From: Maribacter sp.
Lineage (GTDB): Bacteria; Bacteroidota; Bacteroidia; Flavobacteriales; Flavobacteriaceae
Direction: 5' to 3'
DNA: 5,879 nucleotides
NCBI GenBank assembly: GCA_003232155.1
Contig: QILY01000092.1
Coordinates: 1 to 5,879 of the forward strand
Of this stretch, positions 1-5,205 are shown in pieces (position 1 is the first letter of the stretch; each line of letters begins with the position of its first letter). The translations under genes and the position numbers were made by a program. The notes beneath the pieces were generated by a model, which saw only the letters and a list, made by a program, of their open reading frames with translations, had not been told where the DNA came from and made no database searches.

Positions 1-224
1 TATTCGTTTTTTAATTTCCCAACAATAGGAAAACCTTGCTCAAACTCCCCCAGTGAGGCAACATGCATCCATATAACATCATCATTCTTTGAAATGGATT
101 GTTCTAAAATATTGAAAGTATCTCGTCTTCCTGAAACAAATAGTTTGATTTTAGAACTGAAAAGTGCCACAATTTTTAGGTGGAACCATGCAATATGAAC
201 GATAAGGTTATACAGAAGATACAA
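1..224 (-). CDS. waaA: 3-deoxy-D-manno-octulosonate (Kdo) transferase, N-terminal part, runs off the left edge
   Basis: Only the first 74 codons lie in the window; the gene continues beyond base 1. WaaA (KdtA, family GT30) moves Kdo from CMP-Kdo onto lipid IVA at the cytoplasmic face of the inner membrane. Residues 1-28 are hydrophobic and aromatic (YLLYNLIVHIAWF, then LKIVALFSSK), as expected for the membrane-docking N-terminus. Residues 51-64 read IWMHVASLGEFEQG, the family signature; by homology Glu60 in ASLGE is the catalytic base. The usual Arg after EQG is Phe65 here. I chose TTG at 222-224 because the frame meets a TGA 12 codons upstream, no in-frame ATG or GTG precedes it, MYLLYNL matches the normal family start, and AAGGA lies about 7 bases upstream. 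It is divergent from the aminotransferase at 340. Identity is confident; the start is less so. Confidence 0.9.
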   Translation of the reverse strand, partial: MYLLYNLIVHIAWFHLKIVALFSSKIKLFVSGRRDTFNILEQSISKNDDVIWMHVASLGEFEQGFPIVGKLKNE

Positions 225-339
225 ATTGAAATCCTTTAATGCTAAAATACGCTTCTTTCAATAAAATCATTGCGGTCGGTTTCGTATTTTTACCAATAAT
301 TTTTGGCGAGGTCGTTTCACATCTAATAACTATGTATTC
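225..339. promoter_or_regulatory. divergent intergenic region between waaA and the aminotransferase gene
   Basis: These 115 bases must hold the promoters of both waaA (minus) and the aminotransferase (plus). I see no clean match to the Bacteroidota promoter (TTG, 17-23 bases, TAnnTTTG). The nearest on the plus strand is TAATTTTTG at 297-305, one base too long inside the -7 box, with TTG at 270-272 about 24 bases upstream; this is weak. An imperfect dyad, CCAATAATTTTTGG (293-306), overlaps it. No Shine-Dalgarno sequence is visible before the ATG at 340, which is normal for this phylum. Confidence 0.4.
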
Positions 340-1494
340 ATGAAGAAGATTCAAATGGTTGACCTTAAGGGTCAATACCAAGCTATTAAAGAGCAAGTAA
401 ACACTTCAATATCGAATGTTTTAGAAACATCGGCATTTATCAATGGACCTGAAGTTCATGCTTTTCAGGCAGCCTTGGAAGATTATTTGGTTGTGAAACA
501 TGTAATACCATGTGCCAATGGTACTGATGCACTTCAAATTGCTATGATGGGTTTAGGCCTCAAGTCAGGTGATGAGGTAATCACAGCTGATTTTACTTTT
601 GCAGCTACGGTTGAGGTGATTGCCCTTTTACAATTAACCCCTGTTTTGGTAGATGTTGAACCCGACACTTTTAATATAGATATAAGCGCTATCGAAAAAG
701 CAATTACTTCTAAAACAAAAGCAATAGTACCTGTGCATTTATTCGGGCAATGTGCTGATATGGACGCTATTTTAGAGTTGGCCGAAAAGCATAATCTATA
801 TGTAATAGAAGATAATGCCCAAGCTATTGGTGCAAATCATACTTTTAAAAATGGAAAAAAACAGAAAGCAGGAACCATGGGCCATGTAGGTTCAACCTCT
901 TTTTTCCCTTCTAAGAATTTAGGATGTTATGGCGATGGTGGCGCAATTTTTACAAATGATGATGGGTTAGCACATACAATTAGAGGTATTGTAAATCATG
1001 GTATGTACGAGCGTTATCATCATGATGTGGTTGGTGTAAATTCAAGGCTTGATTCTATTCAAGCTGTGGTTTTACGTGCCAAGCTTCCAAAATTAGATGC
1101 CTATTGTAATGCCCGAAGAGAAGCTGCTAGAAAATATTCAAGGGCTTTTGAGGGGCAACCAAATATTATAGTGCCCAAAACGGTAAATGGTTGTACGGGT
1201 ATTTGTGATACTTGTGACTGTCATGTATTTCATCAATATACCTTAAAAATCACAAACGGAAAACGTGATGCCTTAGTACAATATTTGAATGAAAACGGAG
1301 TTCCATGTGGGGTGTACTATCCAATACCCCTGCATAGGCAAAAAGCTTATATTGATGATAGATATAATGAGGCTGATTTTCCTGTCACCAATCAGTTAGT
1401 GAAAGAAGTAATTTCTTTGCCAATGCATACGGAGTTGGATGATGAGCAGATTAACTTTATTACGAATACAATTATCGGTTTTATAAACGGATGA
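340..1494 (+). CDS. DegT/DnrJ/EryC1/StrS family PLP-dependent nucleotide-sugar aminotransferase (WbpE-like)
   Basis: The 384-residue protein is a complete fold-type I aminotransferase, which transfers an amino group, usually from glutamate, to a 3- or 4-keto nucleotide sugar for envelope polysaccharide. Visible landmarks are CANGTDALQ (58-66, PLP phosphate region), IEDNAQ (156-161, Asp158 for the pyridine nitrogen), TSFFPSKNLGCYGDGGA (186-202, with Lys192 as the expected Schiff-base lysine), VGVNSRLDSIQA (231-242), and YYPIPLH (326-332). By memory the closest known relative is WbpE, the 3-amino-transferring enzyme of UDP-diNAcMan-uronate synthesis, but the substrate cannot be read from sequence. 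One oddity is a short insertion with cysteines at 285, 289, 292 and 294, absent from the WbpE I recall. galE follows after 43 bases, suggesting co-transcription. The ATG at 340 gives the standard MKKIQMVDLKGQY start. Confidence 0.93.
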   Translation: MKKIQMVDLKGQYQAIKEQVNTSISNVLETSAFINGPEVHAFQAALEDYLVVKHVIPCANGTDALQIAMMGLGLKSGDEVITADFTFAATVEVIALLQLTPVLVDVEPDTFNIDISAIEKAITSKTKAIVPVHLFGQCADMDAILELAEKHNLYVIEDNAQAIGANHTFKNGKKQKAGTMGHVGSTSFFPSKNLGCYGDGGAIFTNDDGLAHTIRGIVNHGMYERYHHDVVGVNSRLDSIQAVVLRAKLPKLDAYCNARREAARKYSRAFEGQPNIIVPKTVNGCTGICDTCDCHVFHQYTLKITNGKRDALVQYLNENGVPCGVYYPIPLHRQKAYIDDRYNEADFPVTNQLVKEVISLPMHTELDDEQINFITNTIIGFING

Positions 1495-1537
1495 TTATAG
1501 GTAGCTTTAAGCTTTCTAAGAAATGACCCTACTATAT

Positions 1538-2554
1538 ATGAAAGTTCTTGTCACAGGAGGATTAGGTTTTATAGGTTCCCATACCGTTGTTGAATTGCAG
1601 AATGAAGGTTATGAAGTAGTCATCATTGACGACTGTTCAAATTCATCAGAAAATGTTTTGGAGGGAATTACTTCAATAACCGAAAAAACGCCCCTTTTTG
1701 AAAAAATTGACCTTAAAGAAAAAAACAAGGTAGAAGACTTCTTTAAAAGACATCATGATATTGAAGGAGTAATTCATTTTGCAGCATCAAAAGCTGTTGG
1801 TGAAAGTGTTGAAAAGCCTTTGCTTTACTATGAAAACAATATTGGTACATTGGTTTATATCCTTAAAGAACTTTGCAATAAGAACAAAGCTAGTTTTATC
1901 TTTAGTTCTTCATGTACGGTATATGGGCAGGCAGATAAAATGCCAATTACAGAAAGTGCACCTGTTAAAATGGCTGAGTCTCCGTATGGTAATACCAAGC
2001 AAATGGGGGAAGAAATTATTGCTGATACTTGTAAAGTAACACCTAGTTTAAATGCAATAGCTCTTCGATATTTTAATCCTATAGGGGCGCATCCTAGCTC
2101 ACAAATTGGTGAATTGCCTATCGGAGTGCCACAAAATTTAGTGCCTTTTATTACTCAAACGGGAGTTGGACTACGTGAAGAATTATCAGTATTTGGAGAT
2201 GATTATCCTACTGAAGATGGTACATGTGTTCGCGATTATATATATGTGGTTGATTTGGCAAAAGCTCATGTGATAGCATTACAGCGTCTTATGAACGGAA
2301 AGAATTCAAATAATTATGAGGTTTTTAATGTAGGAACGGGTACTGGAAGTACAGTTTTAGAAGTGATTCAAAGTTTTGAAAAAATTTCTGACAAAAAATT
2401 GAATTATAAAATTGTTGACCGAAGACCTGGTGATATTACATCGGCCTACGCAGACACTACAAAAGCTAATGAAATTTTAGGTTGGAAGTCTCAATATACT
2501 TTAGATGAGGCCATGAAATCAGCCTGGGATTGGGAACAGAAGGTCAGAAGCTAA
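1538..2554 (+). CDS. galE: UDP-glucose 4-epimerase (GalE), short-chain dehydrogenase superfamily
   Basis: GalE interconverts UDP-glucose and UDP-galactose in the cytoplasm with bound NAD. From the ATG at 1538 the protein is 338 residues, the same length as the E. coli enzyme. The Rossmann motif GGLGFIG is at 7-13, the catalytic serine region FSSSCTVYG at 122-130 (Ser125), and the YxxxK pair is Tyr150 and Lys154 in SPYGNTK. ALRYFNPIGAH (175-185) and RRPGDITSAYAD (295-306) are further family motifs. The position equal to Tyr299 of the E. coli enzyme is Ala303, a small residue associated with acceptance of UDP-GlcNAc/GalNAc. An in-frame ATG at 1523 would add MTLLY, but MKVLVTGG is the usual start, so I prefer 1538. 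It probably shares a transcript with the upstream aminotransferase and supplies sugars for envelope glycans. Confidence 0.95.
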   Translation: MKVLVTGGLGFIGSHTVVELQNEGYEVVIIDDCSNSSENVLEGITSITEKTPLFEKIDLKEKNKVEDFFKRHHDIEGVIHFAASKAVGESVEKPLLYYENNIGTLVYILKELCNKNKASFIFSSSCTVYGQADKMPITESAPVKMAESPYGNTKQMGEEIIADTCKVTPSLNAIALRYFNPIGAHPSSQIGELPIGVPQNLVPFITQTGVGLREELSVFGDDYPTEDGTCVRDYIYVVDLAKAHVIALQRLMNGKNSNNYEVFNVGTGTGSTVLEVIQSFEKISDKKLNYKIVDRRPGDITSAYADTTKANEILGWKSQYTLDEAMKSAWDWEQKVRS

Positions 2555-2607
2555 TTATATAAGACTACAAAAATAGAAGTTTCCTTCTTGTTGTAGAGAA
2601 GTTATTG

Positions 2608-2639
2608 ATGCCAAGAAATATGCGTATATTTCTTGGCAT
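2608..2639. terminator. strong hairpin downstream of galE, probable transcription terminator
   Basis: A perfect 14-bp inverted repeat, ATGCCAAGAAATAT and its complement, closes a GCGT loop. It begins 53 bases after the galE stop and ends 26 bases before the next start codon. The downstream side reads TATTAGTATAAC, so there is no clean T tract and it is not a textbook intrinsic terminator. It could end the aminotransferase-galE transcript or, if the next gene is transcribed from further upstream, form part of that gene's leader. Confidence 0.6.
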
Positions 2640-2665
2640 TATTAGTATAACTAACTTTTGAACCT

Positions 2666-3940
2666 GTGAAAAAAATATTCTTCTCTTTAGCATTGTTTTC
2701 TATTTCAATGTTGTCCGCACAAGATATCTATCTCCAATGTGGAAAAATTATAGATACCCAATCAGGAAAAACATTATCTGAAAAGACGATTGTAGTTTCA
2801 GAAAACAAAATAAAGAGTATTCAAAATGGCTATGTAAGTGGGGCAAACAGTGATACGGTTATTGATTTAAAAAGCAAAACTATTCTTCCTGGTTTGATTG
2901 ATATGCATGTGCATATGGAATCTGAATTCAATCCGCAGGTATTCATTAAAAGGTATACAAATAATGAAGCGGATGTTGCTTTCGAGTCATCGGTCTATGC
3001 AAAAAGTACACTTATGGCAGGTTTTACTACTGTTCGTGATTTAGGTGGTTCAGGAGTTAATATTTCTTTGCGGAATGCTATAAATAAAGGATATGTTTCA
3101 GGGCCGCGTATTTTTACTTCAGGAAAAGCCCTTGCTACCACAGGTGGTCATGCAGATCCTACGAATGGAATGAGAAAAGATTTAATGGGGGATCCTGGGC
3201 CAAAAGAAGGGGTTGTAAATTCACCTTCAGATGGAAAAAAAGCAGTGCGTCAGCGTTATAAAAACGGAGCTGATGTAATCAAAATAACTGCTACAGGCGG
3301 GGTGCTTAGTATAGCGAAAAGCGGACATAATCCACAGTTTACTCTTGAAGAAATACAATCTATCACCAGTACGGCAAAAAATTACGGAATGTCGGTAGCG
3401 GCTCATGCTCATGGTGATGAGGGTATGAAACTAGCTATTATTGGCGGTGTAAATACTATTGAACATGGTTCTTTTATGAGTGAAGAAACTATGCAATTGA
3501 TGATAGAGAATAATTGTTATTTAATTCCTACGATAAGTGCTGGTCGGCAAGTAGCTGAAAAAGCAGCGCAACCTGGTTTTTTTCCTCCAATAATTGCTAA
3601 AAAAGCTTTAGAGATTGGTCCAAAACACCAGGCGACAATGGCTAAGGCATATAAGAAAGGTGTGCCAATGGGTTTTGGTACTGATGCTGGTGTTTTTCCT
3701 CATGGTATGAATGCTATTGAATTTGGTTATCTGTTAGAAGCAGGTATCCCCGTAAAAGAATCATTAAAAGCAGCTACGATTACGAATGCTATGCTTTTAG
3801 GAATGTCAAATGAATTAGGACAATTAAAAGAAGGATTTTTTGCTGATATTATTGCTGTAGATGAAAACCCAATGAAAAATGTAAAAACACTTGAGAATGT
3901 GGTTTTTGTAATGAAAAATGGAGTTGTATATAAACAGTAA
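2666..3940 (+). CDS. exported metal-dependent amidohydrolase, imidazolonepropionase-like / Xaa-Pro dipeptidase type
   Basis: This 424-residue amidohydrolase-superfamily enzyme starts with a signal peptide (KK, hydrophobic stretch, then MLSAQ at 15-19), so it should act in the periplasm or at the outer surface. The metal-site residues expected for the family are all present: His81 and His83 in DMHVHME, Lys206 in DVIKITATGG (the likely carboxylated bridging lysine), His247 in AAHAHG, His267 in IEHGSF and Asp340 in GFGTDAG. A C-terminal strand, ADIIAVDENPMKNVKTLENV (393-412), completes the small beta domain typical of these hydrolases. The closest characterised relatives cleave dipeptides or acylated amino acids such as Xaa-Pro, so peptide hydrolysis is likelier than a role in histidine breakdown; the substrate is not certain. 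The start is GTG: an in-frame TAA lies five codons upstream (2648-2650), no ATG intervenes, and the Lys-Lys follows at once. Confidence 0.9.
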   Translation: MKKIFFSLALFSISMLSAQDIYLQCGKIIDTQSGKTLSEKTIVVSENKIKSIQNGYVSGANSDTVIDLKSKTILPGLIDMHVHMESEFNPQVFIKRYTNNEADVAFESSVYAKSTLMAGFTTVRDLGGSGVNISLRNAINKGYVSGPRIFTSGKALATTGGHADPTNGMRKDLMGDPGPKEGVVNSPSDGKKAVRQRYKNGADVIKITATGGVLSIAKSGHNPQFTLEEIQSITSTAKNYGMSVAAHAHGDEGMKLAIIGGVNTIEHGSFMSEETMQLMIENNCYLIPTISAGRQVAEKAAQPGFFPPIIAKKALEIGPKHQATMAKAYKKGVPMGFGTDAGVFPHGMNAIEFGYLLEAGIPVKESLKAATITNAMLLGMSNELGQLKEGFFADIIAVDENPMKNVKTLENVVFVMKNGVVYKQ

Positions 3941-4081
3941 ATAGTAAGAAGTGAGAAGTTGTCGGCAAGGTTTAGAGTTTTGAATTTGTGTAATTCGTAT
4001 CCATTTAACCTAGTTTGAAAATATTTTAATCATCATGATTTTTGAAATAGTCAAGATGCTACGAATCGAATAATATAAAAT
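3941..4081. other. intergenic region between the amidohydrolase and the 118-residue protein gene
   Basis: These 141 AT-rich bases show no convincing terminator hairpin. A 7-bp inverted repeat, ATTCGTA (3993-3999) and TACGAAT (4060-4066), is widely spaced. An 8-bp palindrome ATCATGAT lies near 4032-4039. I see no small gene here. Confidence 0.4.
3985..4017 (+). promoter_or_regulatory. possible Bacteroidota-type promoter for the 118-residue protein gene
   Basis: TTTG at 3985-3988 is followed after 22 bases by TAGTTTG at 4011-4017. This resembles the -33/-7 pattern of the Bacteroidota primary sigma factor (TTG, 17-23 bases, TAnnTTTG), except that the -7 box is one base short. It lies about 65 bases before the ATG at 4082. 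Such matches arise by chance in AT-rich DNA, so this is tentative. Confidence 0.25.
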
Positions 4082-4438
4082 ATGTTCCCAACTTTTTCTG
4101 ATAATTATTCACTTTTTAAACATGCTCAAAACGAAAATCTCTATAAAAAACTAGTAACACAGCTAGAAAAAGATTTTGTCTTAGCTAATATTGACATTGA
4201 TATTTCTGTAGATATAGCGCCTAGTGACTTAAAGACTCTACTGCATGAAAAGATATATCGACTCATTTTAGAAAAATTTGATGAGTACCTGAATCTACTT
4301 TATATTATTGACGTTCCAGAAAGCTCATTTAAAGAAATAAAGGTTACTGATGTTGTTGAGGTTGCCGAACAAGTCACTTTTCTTGTTTTGAAACGTGAAT
4401 TGCAGAAGGTTTGGTTAAAGGCAAAATATAGTGATTGA
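4082..4438 (+). CDS. conserved-looking hypothetical protein, 118 residues
   Basis: I cannot assign a function. The protein has no signal peptide, no membrane segment and no cysteine, so it is probably cytoplasmic. It looks like a genuine fold: a helix around NLYKKLVTQLEKDF (19-32), a short acidic alternating stretch IDIDISVDIAPSDL (37-50), a second helix KTLLHEKIYRLILEKFDEYL (51-70), then VTDVVEVAEQVTFLVLKREL (88-107) and a basic aromatic tail with the only tryptophan (Trp111). Codon use resembles that of neighbouring genes, and the frame stays open through the whole stretch. I recall similar small proteins in other flavobacteria near sucA, which is memory and not a search result. It converges on the barrel gene, with 15 bases between the stop codons, and appears to be transcribed on its own. 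Confidence 0.7.
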   Translation: MFPTFSDNYSLFKHAQNENLYKKLVTQLEKDFVLANIDIDISVDIAPSDLKTLLHEKIYRLILEKFDEYLNLLYIIDVPESSFKEIKVTDVVEVAEQVTFLVLKRELQKVWLKAKYSD

Positions 4439-4453
4439 AAACTCTTTGGTCTA

Positions 4454-4990
4454 CTAAAAGTAAACTCTGACGAACGGTAACCAAGCAGTAGCATAAATAC
4501 TGGTATCTTCATCATAAAGTGCGTCATAGCGAATGCCAAAGGTTATATTCTGTTGGGTGTATCCAACACCTAAATAAAGAGCAGGTGACCAATAGTTATT
4601 TTCGCCAGCATTTAAAACACCAAAATTACGTGATTGGTTTATTCTTAGCTGTTCAAGTTCTCCAGAAAGCTGAATGAAAGGTACGGGGTTATATAATGAT
4701 AGTATGCTTCCGCCATAGGCTAAAAACTTGTTGTCCCTAAATTTGGCATAGTTGAAATTCAAACCTGCACCAGCTGCAAATTGCTCATTAAATTGATAAA
4801 TAGCACTTGGAGATATCGAAGCATTGAAATCACCATTGGCAAAACCAAGACCTACACCACCACCAAAATAAACTTTGTTCCAAAATTCACTTCTTGTATT
4901 TGGATTTTGCGCAAAGCATAAATTGCTAATAATGAGAATCAATAGTGTGAAAAACAGCTTTTCTGAAGACATTTGACTTATTTTTAACAT
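4454..4990 (-). CDS. small outer-membrane beta-barrel-like protein, exported
   Basis: The 178-residue product begins with a signal peptide (LFFTLLILIISNLCFAQ, residues 12-28; probable cleavage at FA/Q). The mature part is rich in Gly, Asn, Tyr and Phe and alternates polar and hydrophobic residues in short strands: VYFGGGVGLGFANG (40-53), AAGAGLNFNYAKF (72-84), ALYLGVGYTQQNITFGIRY (137-155), and a final FVRVYF. The terminal Phe is typical of BAM-assembled outer-membrane proteins. The size suggests about eight strands, as in OmpA-like barrels; the cargo or role is unknown. It is divergent from sucA. Homologues are, as I recall, sometimes labelled alpha-ketoglutarate decarboxylase, but there is no thiamine-diphosphate or dehydrogenase motif here, so that name probably spread from the neighbouring gene. 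A second in-frame ATG at codon 7 (4970-4972) gives an equally good signal peptide, so the start is uncertain by six codons. Confidence 0.82.
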   Translation of the reverse strand: MLKISQMSSEKLFFTLLILIISNLCFAQNPNTRSEFWNKVYFGGGVGLGFANGDFNASISPSAIYQFNEQFAAGAGLNFNYAKFRDNKFLAYGGSILSLYNPVPFIQLSGELEQLRINQSRNFGVLNAGENNYWSPALYLGVGYTQQNITFGIRYDALYDEDTSIYATAWLPFVRVYF

Positions 4991-5205
4991 AATCTTTAAT
5001 TTTTACCAAGTAATACGTTTCAAGATACATTTAGAAAATGTAAATATTGTATTTTTGATAAAATTTTATTTGAGAAATAACGTTTTAAAATCTATTTTAT
5101 ATCATAGTTTTTAATTGAATTAATTTACATATTTCGTCAATTTTTATGAAATCATTGGCCAAAGTGGTAAAATTGTTTTCTTATTAAAAGATAGAGTAAA
5201 ATTAC
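4991..5205. promoter_or_regulatory. AT-rich divergent regulatory region between the barrel gene and sucA
   Basis: These 215 bases carry no plausible gene and must contain the starts of two divergent transcripts. Visible structures are a 7-bp hairpin TACATTT-AGA-AAATGTA (5026-5042), a 12-bp palindrome ATAAAATTTTAT (5058-5069) and an 8-bp palindrome TTGGCCAA (5155-5162). For sucA the best -7-like box is TTTATTTG (5065-5072), one mismatch from TAnnTTTG, with TTG at 5047-5049, a spacing slightly too short. No Shine-Dalgarno sequence precedes the sucA ATG. Confidence 0.5.
5138..5175. repeat. nested inverted repeats upstream of sucA, possible operator
   Basis: The outer arms CAATTTT (5138-5144) and AAAATTG (5169-5175) are exact complements. 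They enclose the palindrome TTGGCCAA (5155-5162), whose centre is only two bases from the centre of the arms. The element ends 30 bases before the sucA start codon. Such symmetry could be a repressor or activator site, but in AT-rich DNA the outer arms alone could be chance. Confidence 0.3.

Noticed and set aside
208..396. Minus-strand open frame of 62 codons overlapping the aminotransferase start
   Set aside because: It overlaps the start of waaA in another frame and the conserved N-terminus of the aminotransferase on the opposite strand, and shows no recognisable protein features.
1523..1537. Five extra codons at the start of galE (ATG at 1523)
   Set aside because: The extension MTLLY is atypical for GalE, and starting at 1538 gives the canonical MKVLVTGG and the family's usual length of 338.
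1779..2039. Plus-strand open frame of 86 codons inside galE
   Set aside because: It lies in another frame within the conserved catalytic region of galE; its composition (many Leu/Lys/Val) is that of an out-of-frame translation.
3227..3412. Minus-strand open frame of 61 codons inside the amidohydrolase gene
   Set aside because: It is antisense to the conserved metal-ligand region and looks like a shadow of the real gene.
3993..4066. ATTCGTA/TACGAAT inverted repeat before the 118-residue protein gene
   Set aside because: The 7-bp arms are 60 bases apart in AT-rich DNA, with no terminator-like or attachment-site context; probably chance.
4300..4539. Minus-strand open frame of 79 codons across the convergent gene ends
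   Set aside because: It overlaps the 3' ends of both genes, which are better supported, and has no coherent domain or signal.
4916..4918. Cys25 of the barrel protein as a lipoprotein acylation site
   Set aside because: The residues before it (SNL) do not fit a lipobox, and the following FAQ is a better signal peptidase I site.
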